Positions 1 to 7,607 of a stretch of 64,000 nucleotides of DNA are shown here, piece after piece. Position 1 is the stretch's first letter; each line of letters starts with the position of its first letter. Made by a program: the position numbers and the translations under genes. Under the pieces are notes generated by a model that saw only the letters and a list, made by a program, of their open reading frames with translations, was not told where the DNA came from and searched no databases. Source of the DNA: JANYJZ01 sp964523395 (GTDB lineage: Bacteria > Bacteroidota > Ignavibacteria > UBA10030 > SZUA-254); NCBI GenBank assembly GCA_964523395.1, contig CAZFXS010000003.1, positions 215,788 through 279,787 of the forward strand, given 5' to 3'.

Positions 1-26
1 ATGGCATAAAGATTGTAGTATATGTA

Positions 27-55
27 TTGACAAAACACAGAGACAGACATTAATA
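27..55 (+). promoter_or_regulatory. Putative sigma-70 promoter of pilus unit 1
   Basis: TTGACA at 27-32 is followed after 17 nt by TTAATA (50-55), a weaker -10 match. It lies just upstream of the first pilin-like gene at 79, which has an AAAGGA ribosome site. Inferred from consensus only. Confidence 0.45.
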
Positions 56-78
56 GTTTTCTTAACAAAGGATAGTAT

Positions 79-456
79 ATGGGCACCCAACAGATGCTGT
101 TGATAATCGTAGGCGTAATTGTTGTCGGTATTGCAATCGCCGTTGGGTTAAGTTTATTCAATTCAACAAGTGCGGAATCCAACCGGGATGCTATTGTAAA
201 TGATATGATGAATATCAGCCAATATGCCTATCGGTATAAACTGACCCCTATTCCGTACGGTGGCGGCGGGCGAAGTTATTCGGGGTTTACGATCCCTGAA
301 AAACTCAGTAATAATGAAAATGCCACATACATGTCTGAAGCAGGTCCGGCTTCAGTCCGGTTCATAGGAACCTCAAATTATGGTTATGGAACTGTTGCTG
401 CGGTTCTGGACAGTTCAGGGGAGCTTTCCGCTTTTACCTTTAGCGGACAATGGTAA
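79..456 (+). CDS. Short-leader pilin-like protein (candidate pilus subunit)
   Basis: A 125-residue protein of unrecognised family. It begins MGTQQMLLIIVGVIVVGIAI, a single hydrophobic helix (about residues 6-27) that starts almost at the N-terminus, followed by a small polar domain rich in Gly, Ser and Tyr. The architecture is that of a type IV pilin or pseudopilin. However, there is no basic leader, no standard G-F-T-L-x-E processing site and no Glu at position +5 after the only early glycine. It is the first gene of a cluster encoding PilC, PilB, PilT, PilM/N, PilO/P and a secretin, so a pilus-subunit role is inferred from context. The start is set by AAAGGA 10-15 nt upstream. It could instead be an inner-membrane accessory protein. 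Confidence 0.6.
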   Translation: MGTQQMLLIIVGVIVVGIAIAVGLSLFNSTSAESNRDAIVNDMMNISQYAYRYKLTPIPYGGGGRSYSGFTIPEKLSNNENATYMSEAGPASVRFIGTSNYGYGTVAAVLDSSGELSAFTFSGQW

Positions 457-662
457 TTCTTACCAGATAGTCTCCATAAAAATATAAAGTACAGGTTTCC
501 CCCTTTTTCAAGCACTTTTACCAAGCGTACCAACCTTAAAAAGTATTGCCTGCGTCACAAGGCTGTTGCATTTCCAGGGGTCCCTCTATACATTGCCCAC
601 GTGAAAAAACGGGTAAATTGAGATAAGATTAGGATTAATAAACAAAAGAATGGAGCATTGCA

Positions 663-2015
663 ATGCCAGAATTCAGAGTAGAGGGCCTTTCATCAACCGG
701 GAAACCTGTTCAGGGTATAATCGAGTCGGAAAATACGCGTGCGGCCAAACAGAAGGCGCAACAGATGGCAACGCAGCGGAAATTCAAACTCATCAGGATT
801 CTTCCCAGATCAACCTTTCTTTATAAAGTACAGCGGGGAACTGATAAACCTGTTCTTGGTGAACAGAAAGCGTTTACCAAGGAAGAGGTCCAGGATGCTC
901 TGTCGAAAATGGGTTTCAGAGTCATCAGCGTTAAGAAGAAAACGTTCGATGTAAAAGTAAAACCACCGACAACCGAAATTGTGACATTCGTACGCGTCAG
1001 TGCTGACCTAATACGTCAGAAGCTTCCGTACAATGAAATTCTCCAGCTCATGGTGAATGACATTGAAAATAAAACATTGCGCGATGCCGTCCGTGAAATC
1101 AACAATGAGTTGAAACAGGGTAAAGACAGTGAAAAGGTTTTTATCAAGCAGGAAAACGTCCTCGGGCGTTTCACCGCGCATATGCTTGGTCTTGCGTCGA
1201 AGAGCGGTAACATGGCGGATATCTATGACAGCACAGCGAAGTTTCTCGAACGCAGGGCGGAATTCCGCAAGAATCTGAAAAGCGCATTGATCATGCCGAT
1301 CGTAACCTTAATCGCGCTGTTCGGCGCGTGCGTGTATTATGTCGGATTCATTTTCCCGGGTATGGCGGAAATATTTGTTCGCCTCAAAGTGGATATGAGG
1401 CAATTTCCAATGACATATGCAACGCTGCAGATGAGTGATTTCCTGCAGGATAATATATTTATCATACTCCTGTGCATCACTATTCCTGTGGTCCTTGCGG
1501 CAAGATTTTTTACCACCGAGCGCGGAAGATTCTTCTTGGATCAGTATATCTGGAAAGTTCCGGTTATCGGGAGCCTGCTTCATAAAACTTCCATCGAAAT
1601 TTTCTGCCGGGTATTCTACGCATTGTACAGTGGTTCCGGCGAAAATATTGATGTTATCAAAATGGCAGCAGAAGCAAGCGGCAATAAATATATGGAGCAT
1701 AAGGTAAAGACCATTGCTATTCCGATGATGGTGGAAAAAGGCGCAGGAATCACCGAAGCATTTGAAGCATCGGGAGTGTTTACAAAGACGGCTATTTCCC
1801 GTCTTCACTCAGGCGCAGAAACAGGTACGGTCAAGCATACGGCGCTCCAGCTTGCCGAGTATTATGAAAAAGAGACAACCTATAAGATGCGTAATGCTAT
1901 CGATTTCATTCAGCTCTGGATCAGTCTGATTATCATGGTCGTATTGACAGCGTTAACGCTCGTTTCATCAGAAACGGCAACGTTCCATCCCAATACGGCG
2001 CCCGGACAGCATTAA
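663..2015 (+). CDS. Type II secretion/type IV pilus inner-membrane platform protein, GspF/PilC family
   Basis: A 450-residue protein of the GspF/PilC family, the polytopic inner-membrane platform that couples the cytoplasmic ATPase to pilin insertion and extraction. Residues 1-105 hold an N-terminal soluble extension. Two T2SSF helical repeats follow (about 110-230 and 305-430). Each is followed by hydrophobic segments: IMPIVTLIALFGACVYYVGF near 215-235, a second near 265-285, and a C-terminal helix near 415-435. Length is slightly above the usual 400. It lies 206 bp after the pilin-like gene and 51 bp before the PilB-like ATPase, which fits a motor-platform pair. A GGAG ribosome site precedes the start. 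Family assignment is firm; which export process it serves is inferred. Confidence 0.88.
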   Translation: MPEFRVEGLSSTGKPVQGIIESENTRAAKQKAQQMATQRKFKLIRILPRSTFLYKVQRGTDKPVLGEQKAFTKEEVQDALSKMGFRVISVKKKTFDVKVKPPTTEIVTFVRVSADLIRQKLPYNEILQLMVNDIENKTLRDAVREINNELKQGKDSEKVFIKQENVLGRFTAHMLGLASKSGNMADIYDSTAKFLERRAEFRKNLKSALIMPIVTLIALFGACVYYVGFIFPGMAEIFVRLKVDMRQFPMTYATLQMSDFLQDNIFIILLCITIPVVLAARFFTTERGRFFLDQYIWKVPVIGSLLHKTSIEIFCRVFYALYSGSGENIDVIKMAAEASGNKYMEHKVKTIAIPMMVEKGAGITEAFEASGVFTKTAISRLHSGAETGTVKHTALQLAEYYEKETTYKMRNAIDFIQLWISLIIMVVLTALTLVSSETATFHPNTAPGQH

Positions 2016-2066
2016 TAATGAACGGGAGATAGACAGAAGAACACTTTTTATTAAGGCTGACATAGA

Positions 2067-3857
2067 ATGGCTGAAGTCGATATCACTGACAAGATAGGGT
2101 ATACGCTGTTAAAGAAGGGCGTCATTGATTATGAAACCCTTGAAAAATCCCTGACGGTAAAAGAATCGGAAGACAAAAAGAACCGGAGAAATCTCGGTCA
2201 GATCTTGGTAAACGAATTCAGCGTGGACCACGATCTTGTCTTCCGTGAGGTCGCAAACCTCTATGCTTTTCGCGAAATCTATCTCACGGATGAGATCATT
2301 GATCCTGTCAGGATAGAATTTATCAAGAAGTATGTGGAGGCGCTTCCCGACGCGACAAAAGATCTTCTGGTGCAGATAAAGATGTTGCCGCTCCGGTTTG
2401 ATGAAAAACAAACCGATAAGCTTATCATAATTTCTGCCGATCCAACTGACCGTAATATTCCAACAATAGCGCGCAATTTTGGCGTAAAAAAGTATGAAGT
2501 CTGTTACTGTCGGCTCAAAGACCTGCAGAATCTGATTGAACAGGTTATTCCTCCTGAGAATGAGTTTCTCAAGTTGCTGGCGAATGCCGATGTTGATATT
2601 ACAGCAGTCGAAGATGAAGGTGTTGTTGATGAAGAGGCTCTTGAGAGCGAAATAAGCAAAAGCGCGCTTGTTAACCTTGTTGAAGGAGCCCTGATGGAAG
2701 CGGTGCGCCAGGGCGCAAGTGACATCCATATCATTGGTAGGGAAGGCAAACGCACGGATTTCCTTTTCCGTGTCGACGGCAACTTGAAATCATGGCATAT
2801 TCAGGAGAACACCATGCCAGAGGCAATTGCCGCTGTCGTCAAGGACCGTTCGAAGAATGTTGACCGTTTTGAACGCGAAATGTCCCAGGACGGTTTTATT
2901 CAGCGCATTATCGATGGACATAATATCCGATTCAGGGTGTCCATCATGCCGATTGTGGGAACCGAGTTTAAACACAAATTTGAAAGTATCGTTATTCGTG
3001 TTCTGGATGACCGTAAGGTTATCACTGACCTGAACAAGCTGGGATTGCAGGGACCTGCAAAAGATTTCTTTTACAAAGCCATATCGAAGCCTCAGGGTAT
3101 CGTTATTCTCACCGGTCCGACGGGAAGCGGAAAAAGTACGACGCTGATCGCCGCGCTTCATCAGGTTATCGACCCTACGGTTAATGTGTTAACTGTCGAA
3201 GAACCTGTGGAATATATTATCAAAGGCGCACGGCAGTTGAAGATCGGTCACAAGATGGATTTTGACCAAGCGATTCGCGGTATCTTGAGACATGACCCTG
3301 ACATTGTGCTTGTGGGTGAAATGCGCGATAAAATGACTGCAGAGATCGCGATTAAACTCGCGAATACGGGTCACCTAACATTTTCAACACTTCATACCAA
3401 CGACGCTCCCAGTGCGGTCGCACGTCTCTATAAAATGGGGGTTGAACCGTTTTTGATTGCATATGCCATCAATATCATTGTTGCTCAGCGCCTTATCAGG
3501 ACACTCTGCTCACTCTGTAAAAAGCCGTTGAAGTTATCAGAAAAAGAAGTTCAGATTTATCTAAAATTTGGATTCACGGAAGAAATGTTAAAAAATTCCA
3601 CTTTTTTCGAACCGATTGGCTGTGAAAAATGCAATGGCGGATGGAAGGGGAGAGCTGCCATTCATGAGGCACTCTACTTTACCAGGGAAATTAAGCAGAT
3701 CATTGTCGGCTCAGGCAATGAAGTGAACGAAAACGCTATTCGTGAACAGGCGGTTAAGGATGGTATGTGGACGCTACGCCGGTCCGGCATGGAAAGAATG
3801 ATGGAAGGACTAACAACGCTGGAGGAAATTATCGCCACAACCACAGAGGATGACTAA
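2067..3857 (+). CDS. Type IV pilus assembly / type II secretion ATPase, PilB/GspE family
   Basis: A 596-residue cytoplasmic hexameric ATPase that powers pilin polymerisation. The N-terminal T2SSE_N-type domain spans about residues 1-160. The core carries Walker A GPTGSGKST (350-358), Walker B region DPDIVLVGEMRD (about 410-421), a His box around GHLTFSTLHTNDA (about 430-445) and a tetracysteine zinc module, CSLC ... CEKC (about 483-520), typical of PilB/GspE and absent from PilT retraction motors. Length is normal for PilB. The downstream pilin-like genes and separate pilT at 6345 make this the extension motor. Start ATG is preceded by AAGG. Confidence 0.92.
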   Translation: MAEVDITDKIGYTLLKKGVIDYETLEKSLTVKESEDKKNRRNLGQILVNEFSVDHDLVFREVANLYAFREIYLTDEIIDPVRIEFIKKYVEALPDATKDLLVQIKMLPLRFDEKQTDKLIIISADPTDRNIPTIARNFGVKKYEVCYCRLKDLQNLIEQVIPPENEFLKLLANADVDITAVEDEGVVDEEALESEISKSALVNLVEGALMEAVRQGASDIHIIGREGKRTDFLFRVDGNLKSWHIQENTMPEAIAAVVKDRSKNVDRFEREMSQDGFIQRIIDGHNIRFRVSIMPIVGTEFKHKFESIVIRVLDDRKVITDLNKLGLQGPAKDFFYKAISKPQGIVILTGPTGSGKSTTLIAALHQVIDPTVNVLTVEEPVEYIIKGARQLKIGHKMDFDQAIRGILRHDPDIVLVGEMRDKMTAEIAIKLANTGHLTFSTLHTNDAPSAVARLYKMGVEPFLIAYAINIIVAQRLIRTLCSLCKKPLKLSEKEVQIYLKFGFTEEMLKNSTFFEPIGCEKCNGGWKGRAAIHEALYFTREIKQIIVGSGNEVNENAIREQAVKDGMWTLRRSGMERMMEGLTTLEEIIATTTEDD

Positions 3858-3954
3858 CGTGGATCAAATAATGTTGATTTTCATCACACGTGCATTGAAA
3901 TTGGGGAAAATGAGTAGTAGTTTGACCACGATAATTGACGGAGAAATGGTATGA
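3850..3954 (+). CDS. Possible 34-residue small ORF bridging pilB and the next gene
   Basis: An ATG at 3850 overlaps the pilB stop (ATGACTAA). The frame stays open for 34 codons (MTNVDQIMLIFITRALKLGK...) and ends at 3952-3954 in an ATGA overlap with the next start. It could be a real small protein or a translational-coupling leader that carries ribosomes across the gap. It has no well-placed ribosome site and no recognised family, so it may equally be chance. Confidence 0.25.
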   Translation: MTNVDQIMLIFITRALKLGKMSSSLTTIIDGEMV

Positions 3955-4484
3955 GTGGTCAAATGTTGATGGTTTTGGGCGCATTGATGTTATTGTCAAT
4001 GGTAAGTTTATCCATTAACACGATGTTTATTGGAAAAACAACAACCATGCTGGATGCGGAAGCAAGTCTGAATGCTATTTCTATCGCGCAGACGATGATT
4101 GATGAGATTATGGTAAAATCTTACGATGCAGCGACGGTATCGTCGAAAATTTTTAACGCGTCTGCGTTCACAGCTCCGGGAAGTTTGGGAGCAAACGGGA
4201 CGGAAACATCGAATGTTCCTCAACCGGACACTTCCAGTCCCTTTAAATCAATCAATAATTACAATGATGTGGACGACTATCACCTCTACCGCAGGACAGT
4301 GAACACTCCACGTCTTGGCAAGTTTACCGTACGGGACAGTGTCTTCTATGTTGTGGAGTCGAATCCAGATCAAAAATCTTTTACACAGACATTCAATAAA
4401 AAGATTGTCGTTACCATCACTCATCCCAACATGTTACGGCCTTTGCAGATTTCCGATGTTGCTGTTTACAGACGATATTTCTAG
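3951..4484 (+). CDS. Pilin-like/minor pseudopilin-like protein
   Basis: A 177-residue protein of unrecognised family. It opens MSGQMLMVLGALMLLSMVSL, a hydrophobic helix directly at the N-terminus, continues as an amphipathic stretch (about 28-60, rich in Ala, Met, Ile) and then a polar domain, as in minor pilins. No canonical class III leader or +5 Glu is visible. The position after the PilB ATPase and before two similar proteins recalls the GspH-I-J-K minor pseudopilin block of type II secretion systems; this is an inference from order and topology only. A GGAG site lies 11 nt upstream of the ATG. The gene overlaps a possible 34-codon ORF in ATGA fashion. Confidence 0.6.
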   Translation: MSGQMLMVLGALMLLSMVSLSINTMFIGKTTTMLDAEASLNAISIAQTMIDEIMVKSYDAATVSSKIFNASAFTAPGSLGANGTETSNVPQPDTSSPFKSINNYNDVDDYHLYRRTVNTPRLGKFTVRDSVFYVVESNPDQKSFTQTFNKKIVVTITHPNMLRPLQISDVAVYRRYF

Positions 4485-4537
4485 GCCTGATGATATTGCA
4501 ACGAGATCACAAAAGAATTTAGTGAAGGAAGAGTCGT

Positions 4538-5101
4538 ATGGCAGTAATGATGGATATAATTGGCGCAGCAGTACTTGTCGGTATGCTAATGCTTACCGTA
4601 ATGAATATAAATATCAACATGAATTCAGAAACGTACAGAACTGCCAGTGAGTTTCATACACAAACCGAACTGATTCAGCTTGCACGAATCTTTGAGTTTG
4701 ACTTATACAAGATCGGGTATGCCGTCGCAAAACCTGCTATTATGGCAGCCGATACGTCGTATCTGAAATTCAAGACGAATCTTCTCAATGTTGCAGGTGC
4801 ACGGGATAGTATTGAATATATCCTTGGAACACCCGTCACCAGTTCAGTAAACCCCAATGATAAGCATCTCCTACGTATCGAGAATGTCTCGACAGTGTCA
4901 ATTAGTTATAGTGTTACGAAATTTAAGCTGGCGTATTACGATGCCGAAGATTCTTTGATGGCAACGCCAGTTTCGAGCACGCTTCGTGACAGCATTCGGT
5001 CAATCAGGATTCAGTTGCGGCTGGAGGGACCCACTATTATTGACGGAGAATATCCTGGCGCGTTCTATGAGAAACTAATCTATCCACGAAATTTGCAGTG
5101 A
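4538..5101 (+). CDS. Pilin-like/minor pseudopilin-like protein (GspJ-like position)
   Basis: A 187-residue protein with one N-terminal hydrophobic helix (about residues 5-24, including IIGAAVLVGMLMLTVMNI), a helical continuation through about residue 60 and a C-terminal beta-rich domain. The strand of SIRSIRIQLRLEGPTI near 150-165 resembles the C-terminal strands seen in GspJ/PilW-type minor pilins, but this is a weak likeness. No standard prepilin cleavage motif is present. A strong GAAGGAAGAG ribosome site sits 4 nt before the ATG. It is 9 bp upstream of the next gene, so the two are almost certainly cotranscribed. Confidence 0.6.
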   Translation: MAVMMDIIGAAVLVGMLMLTVMNININMNSETYRTASEFHTQTELIQLARIFEFDLYKIGYAVAKPAIMAADTSYLKFKTNLLNVAGARDSIEYILGTPVTSSVNPNDKHLLRIENVSTVSISYSVTKFKLAYYDAEDSLMATPVSSTLRDSIRSIRIQLRLEGPTIIDGEYPGAFYEKLIYPRNLQ

Positions 5102-5110
5102 GGTGAGAGC

Positions 5111-6127
5111 ATGGGAAGAATGGCATTGATAATAGTCGTGGGCTTGTCAATAACCCTAGGTGTTGTTGGCTTCAGTCTGAACAGATCAAAGACGGGAACC
5201 GTAGAAAATGTTGCCGGTTTCCATAAGTATACAACCGCGCGCAATATAGCGCATACCGCGGTAAATATGGCGCTCCGGGCGTTGGACCGGAATGATTCGG
5301 CCTTTATTGCCAATCGTAGCTTGAACGTGAGTGCCATGGGTGGCACTGCGGCAGTATCGTTTACATATCCGAATATGTCATCGCTCGATACGATAGATCT
5401 TACAGCAACTTCAAGATACATGGATACGACCAAGACGATGTCATTGCGATTATACCGTAGGCCCGTCCCATTTCCCACTATTGGTCAGGCAGTCGGATTG
5501 CGGGTTCCGAATGTGGATTTCTCGATGTCCGGTACTCCCAGCATTGACGGCCGTAATCATGATATCAACGGAAATCTGCTTGCAGCAAGTGCAAATGATA
5601 AACCGGGTGTGGGAGTCATCTATGGTCCTGATACCACGGATGTGTTGGGATTCGCGAGCAAAATCAATGGTACGAAGGATGTGGTTTATGATACCACAAT
5701 TGCTGATCCCGCGCAGTTTGTCGGAGAATACATCAACGCTGCCGATCGGGTATACACGACCGGTGTGTACGGAAGTAACATGACCTGGGGTTCGGTCACG
5801 AGCCCGCAAATCGTCTACGCAAATGGCGATGTGAAATTCAATGGTAACATTGAGGGATGGGGAATTTTGGTCGTCAACGGGAATCTCACTCTTGCCGGCA
5901 CATTTAAATTTCATGGATTGGTTGTTGCTTATTCAGATTTTTCCATTGATGTAACATTCTCAACCGGAACCCCGGATGTTATCGGTGCGGTACTTATGGC
6001 GGGCATCGCGAACAGTGATTACATCATGAAGGGCAATAGTAATGTCTCCTACAGCAAGGATGCGCTGGACAAAGCAAAGTTCATTAACAAGCTTCAGGTG
6101 TATCGCGTTATGAGGTGGTACGAGTAG
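5111..6127 (+). CDS. PilX/GspK-like surface-assembly protein (hypothetical)
   Basis: A 338-residue protein with an N-terminal helix immediately after the start (MGRMALIIVVGLSITLGVVG) followed by a long extracytoplasmic region. Residues about 130-320 contain short glycine- and asparagine-rich beta repeats (for example NGNLTLAGTFKFHGLVV) like the filament-forming or beta-helical segments of PilX-like and bactofilin-like proteins. It is the largest and last of three pilin-like proteins, matching the place of GspK in type II systems, though no homology to GspK is visible. A GAGGTGAGA ribosome site fixes the start. A clear intrinsic terminator follows at about 6152-6196. Confidence 0.6.
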   Translation: MGRMALIIVVGLSITLGVVGFSLNRSKTGTVENVAGFHKYTTARNIAHTAVNMALRALDRNDSAFIANRSLNVSAMGGTAAVSFTYPNMSSLDTIDLTATSRYMDTTKTMSLRLYRRPVPFPTIGQAVGLRVPNVDFSMSGTPSIDGRNHDINGNLLAASANDKPGVGVIYGPDTTDVLGFASKINGTKDVVYDTTIADPAQFVGEYINAADRVYTTGVYGSNMTWGSVTSPQIVYANGDVKFNGNIEGWGILVVNGNLTLAGTFKFHGLVVAYSDFSIDVTFSTGTPDVIGAVLMAGIANSDYIMKGNSNVSYSKDALDKAKFINKLQVYRVMRWYE

Positions 6128-6151
6128 ATGAAGAAACTCTTGTTTGCTGTT

Positions 6152-6196
6152 AATACCTTGAGTGTGAAATTTAGCGTAATTCAGGGTATTTTTTTT
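6152..6196 (+). terminator. Rho-independent terminator after pilus unit 1
   Basis: AATACCTTGA (6152-6161) pairs with TCAGGGTATT (6181-6190), ten base pairs with one G-U wobble, followed by a run of T to 6196. It ends the first pilus operon. Confidence 0.75.
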
Positions 6197-6247
6197 GGAA
6201 AAAAAAGGATTTTGTGTGATTTAGGCCATATTGAATAACGAAATCTA

Positions 6248-6276
6248 TTGACAAGTGCGGAACTTTTGTATATATT
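6248..6276 (+). promoter_or_regulatory. Strong sigma-70-type promoter of pilus unit 2
   Basis: TTGACA (6248-6253), 17-nt spacer, TATATT (6271-6276). This near-perfect consensus follows the terminator at 6152-6196 and would start transcription near 6283, giving a leader of about 60 nt for pilT at 6345. Confidence 0.8.
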
Positions 6277-6344
6277 AGCCGCCGTATTTATATAGAAATA
6301 TTGGCATTATTTAAAGTATAACTCGAAATAATTGAATAATTAAC

Positions 6345-7577
6345 ATGGATGAAGCGATTTCCATAATAAAACAGATTGTCAGCAATATACCGGAAACGGC
6401 ATATGGCGTAGAACGCCAGATGCTTATCGGAGACCTTGTTTCGCGGCAATCTCAGGAAGAACGGGTCATAGTCAAGAAGATGTTTGACGGTTTCCTGACA
6501 CGAATGTTCGAAATATCTGCGTCTGACATTGACCTCGGCGGCTTTGGTTCCCAGGGATGTGTCTGGTATCGTATTCATGGTTCAAAGAAGCCGGATACCA
6601 GCCTGCCGACTTTCACATTTGACGAATGCAACGTCCTGCTTCAGACCATTTTGCTGGAGCGTCAACGCCAGTTCCTCTACGAAAATAGAAATCTTGATTT
6701 TTCGTATACCGTATTTCATCAGGATAAAATGCACCGGTTTCGTGCCGATGTGTACTTTGACCTTGACCAGATCGCGATGAACATGCGCGCGATTAATGCA
6801 GTTGTTCGTCCGTATAAGAATCTGGATTTTCATGCAAATGTTACAAAGATTGTAAGTCTTGCTCATACCAAGGAAGGTATGATTCTTGTGACCGGAATTA
6901 CCGGTTCAGGAAAAAGCTCGACTCTGGACGCCATTCTTGACGCAAATAATCATAGCGTTGATGCGCACTGCGTTATCATAGCGTCGCCGATTGAGTATGT
7001 GCATAAATCCGATCGCTGCATCATACGTCATAGAGAAGTTGGCCGTGACGTTCTCTCCTTTAAAGAAGGCGCAGTTCAGGCGTTACGGCAAGATCCTGAT
7101 ATTATTATCATCGGCGAGTTGCGCGATCCTGACACGATTTTGACGGCATTGGAAATTACTGATAGCGGTCATAAAGTATTCTCAACGCTCCATACATCTT
7201 CTGCTGTGGAAAGTATTGACCGTATTATTGGTGAAGTCCCCCCCATTGAACAAGAGCGTGTACGTAACCGGTTGGCGGATATTATTCAGTGCGTCATTTC
7301 TCAGAAACTCGTACCAAGTCTTGATAAGAAACGTGTGCTTGCGAAAGAAGTCATGATTGCGACACCGTCTGTCAGGGCTGCAATTAAAAATAATAATACA
7401 AGTGAAATTTATCAGATGATGTCGGAATCCGGTGACTTGGGCATGGTCACGATGGAACAGGACTTGAAGCGCCTCTATCTTGCAAAGAAGATATCGCTTG
7501 AAACAGCGATGAACTTTGCAAACAATAAACGCAGGCTGCAGCAAATTCTGAACCTGGTTCCACAAGGTGAATTATAA
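6345..7577 (+). CDS. PilT-like type IV pilus retraction ATPase
   Basis: A 410-residue GspE/PilT-superfamily ATPase. It has Walker A GITGSGKS (184-191), an Asp box region around 205-230, Walker B DPDIIIIGELRD (about 250-261) and a His box GHKVFSTLHTSSA (about 272-285). It lacks the tetracysteine module of PilB and is shorter than PilB, which assigns it to the PilT/PilU branch that depolymerises pili for twitching or retraction. PilT proteins are usually 340-380 residues, so the N-terminal region is somewhat extended. It is the first gene of the second pilus operon, 30 bp before the pilM/N fusion. A retraction motor argues that the machine is a dynamic pilus and not only a secretion system. Confidence 0.88.
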   Translation: MDEAISIIKQIVSNIPETAYGVERQMLIGDLVSRQSQEERVIVKKMFDGFLTRMFEISASDIDLGGFGSQGCVWYRIHGSKKPDTSLPTFTFDECNVLLQTILLERQRQFLYENRNLDFSYTVFHQDKMHRFRADVYFDLDQIAMNMRAINAVVRPYKNLDFHANVTKIVSLAHTKEGMILVTGITGSGKSSTLDAILDANNHSVDAHCVIIASPIEYVHKSDRCIIRHREVGRDVLSFKEGAVQALRQDPDIIIIGELRDPDTILTALEITDSGHKVFSTLHTSSAVESIDRIIGEVPPIEQERVRNRLADIIQCVISQKLVPSLDKKRVLAKEVMIATPSVRAAIKNNNTSEIYQMMSESGDLGMVTMEQDLKRLYLAKKISLETAMNFANNKRRLQQILNLVPQGEL

Positions 7578-7607
7578 CCTCGAACTTTTACAAGGATAGG
7601 ATACTTT

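Noticed and set aside
1308..1808. Long antisense ORF inside pilC
   Set aside because: Shadow of the conserved GspF gene; no ribosome site and low-complexity Cys/His-rich product.
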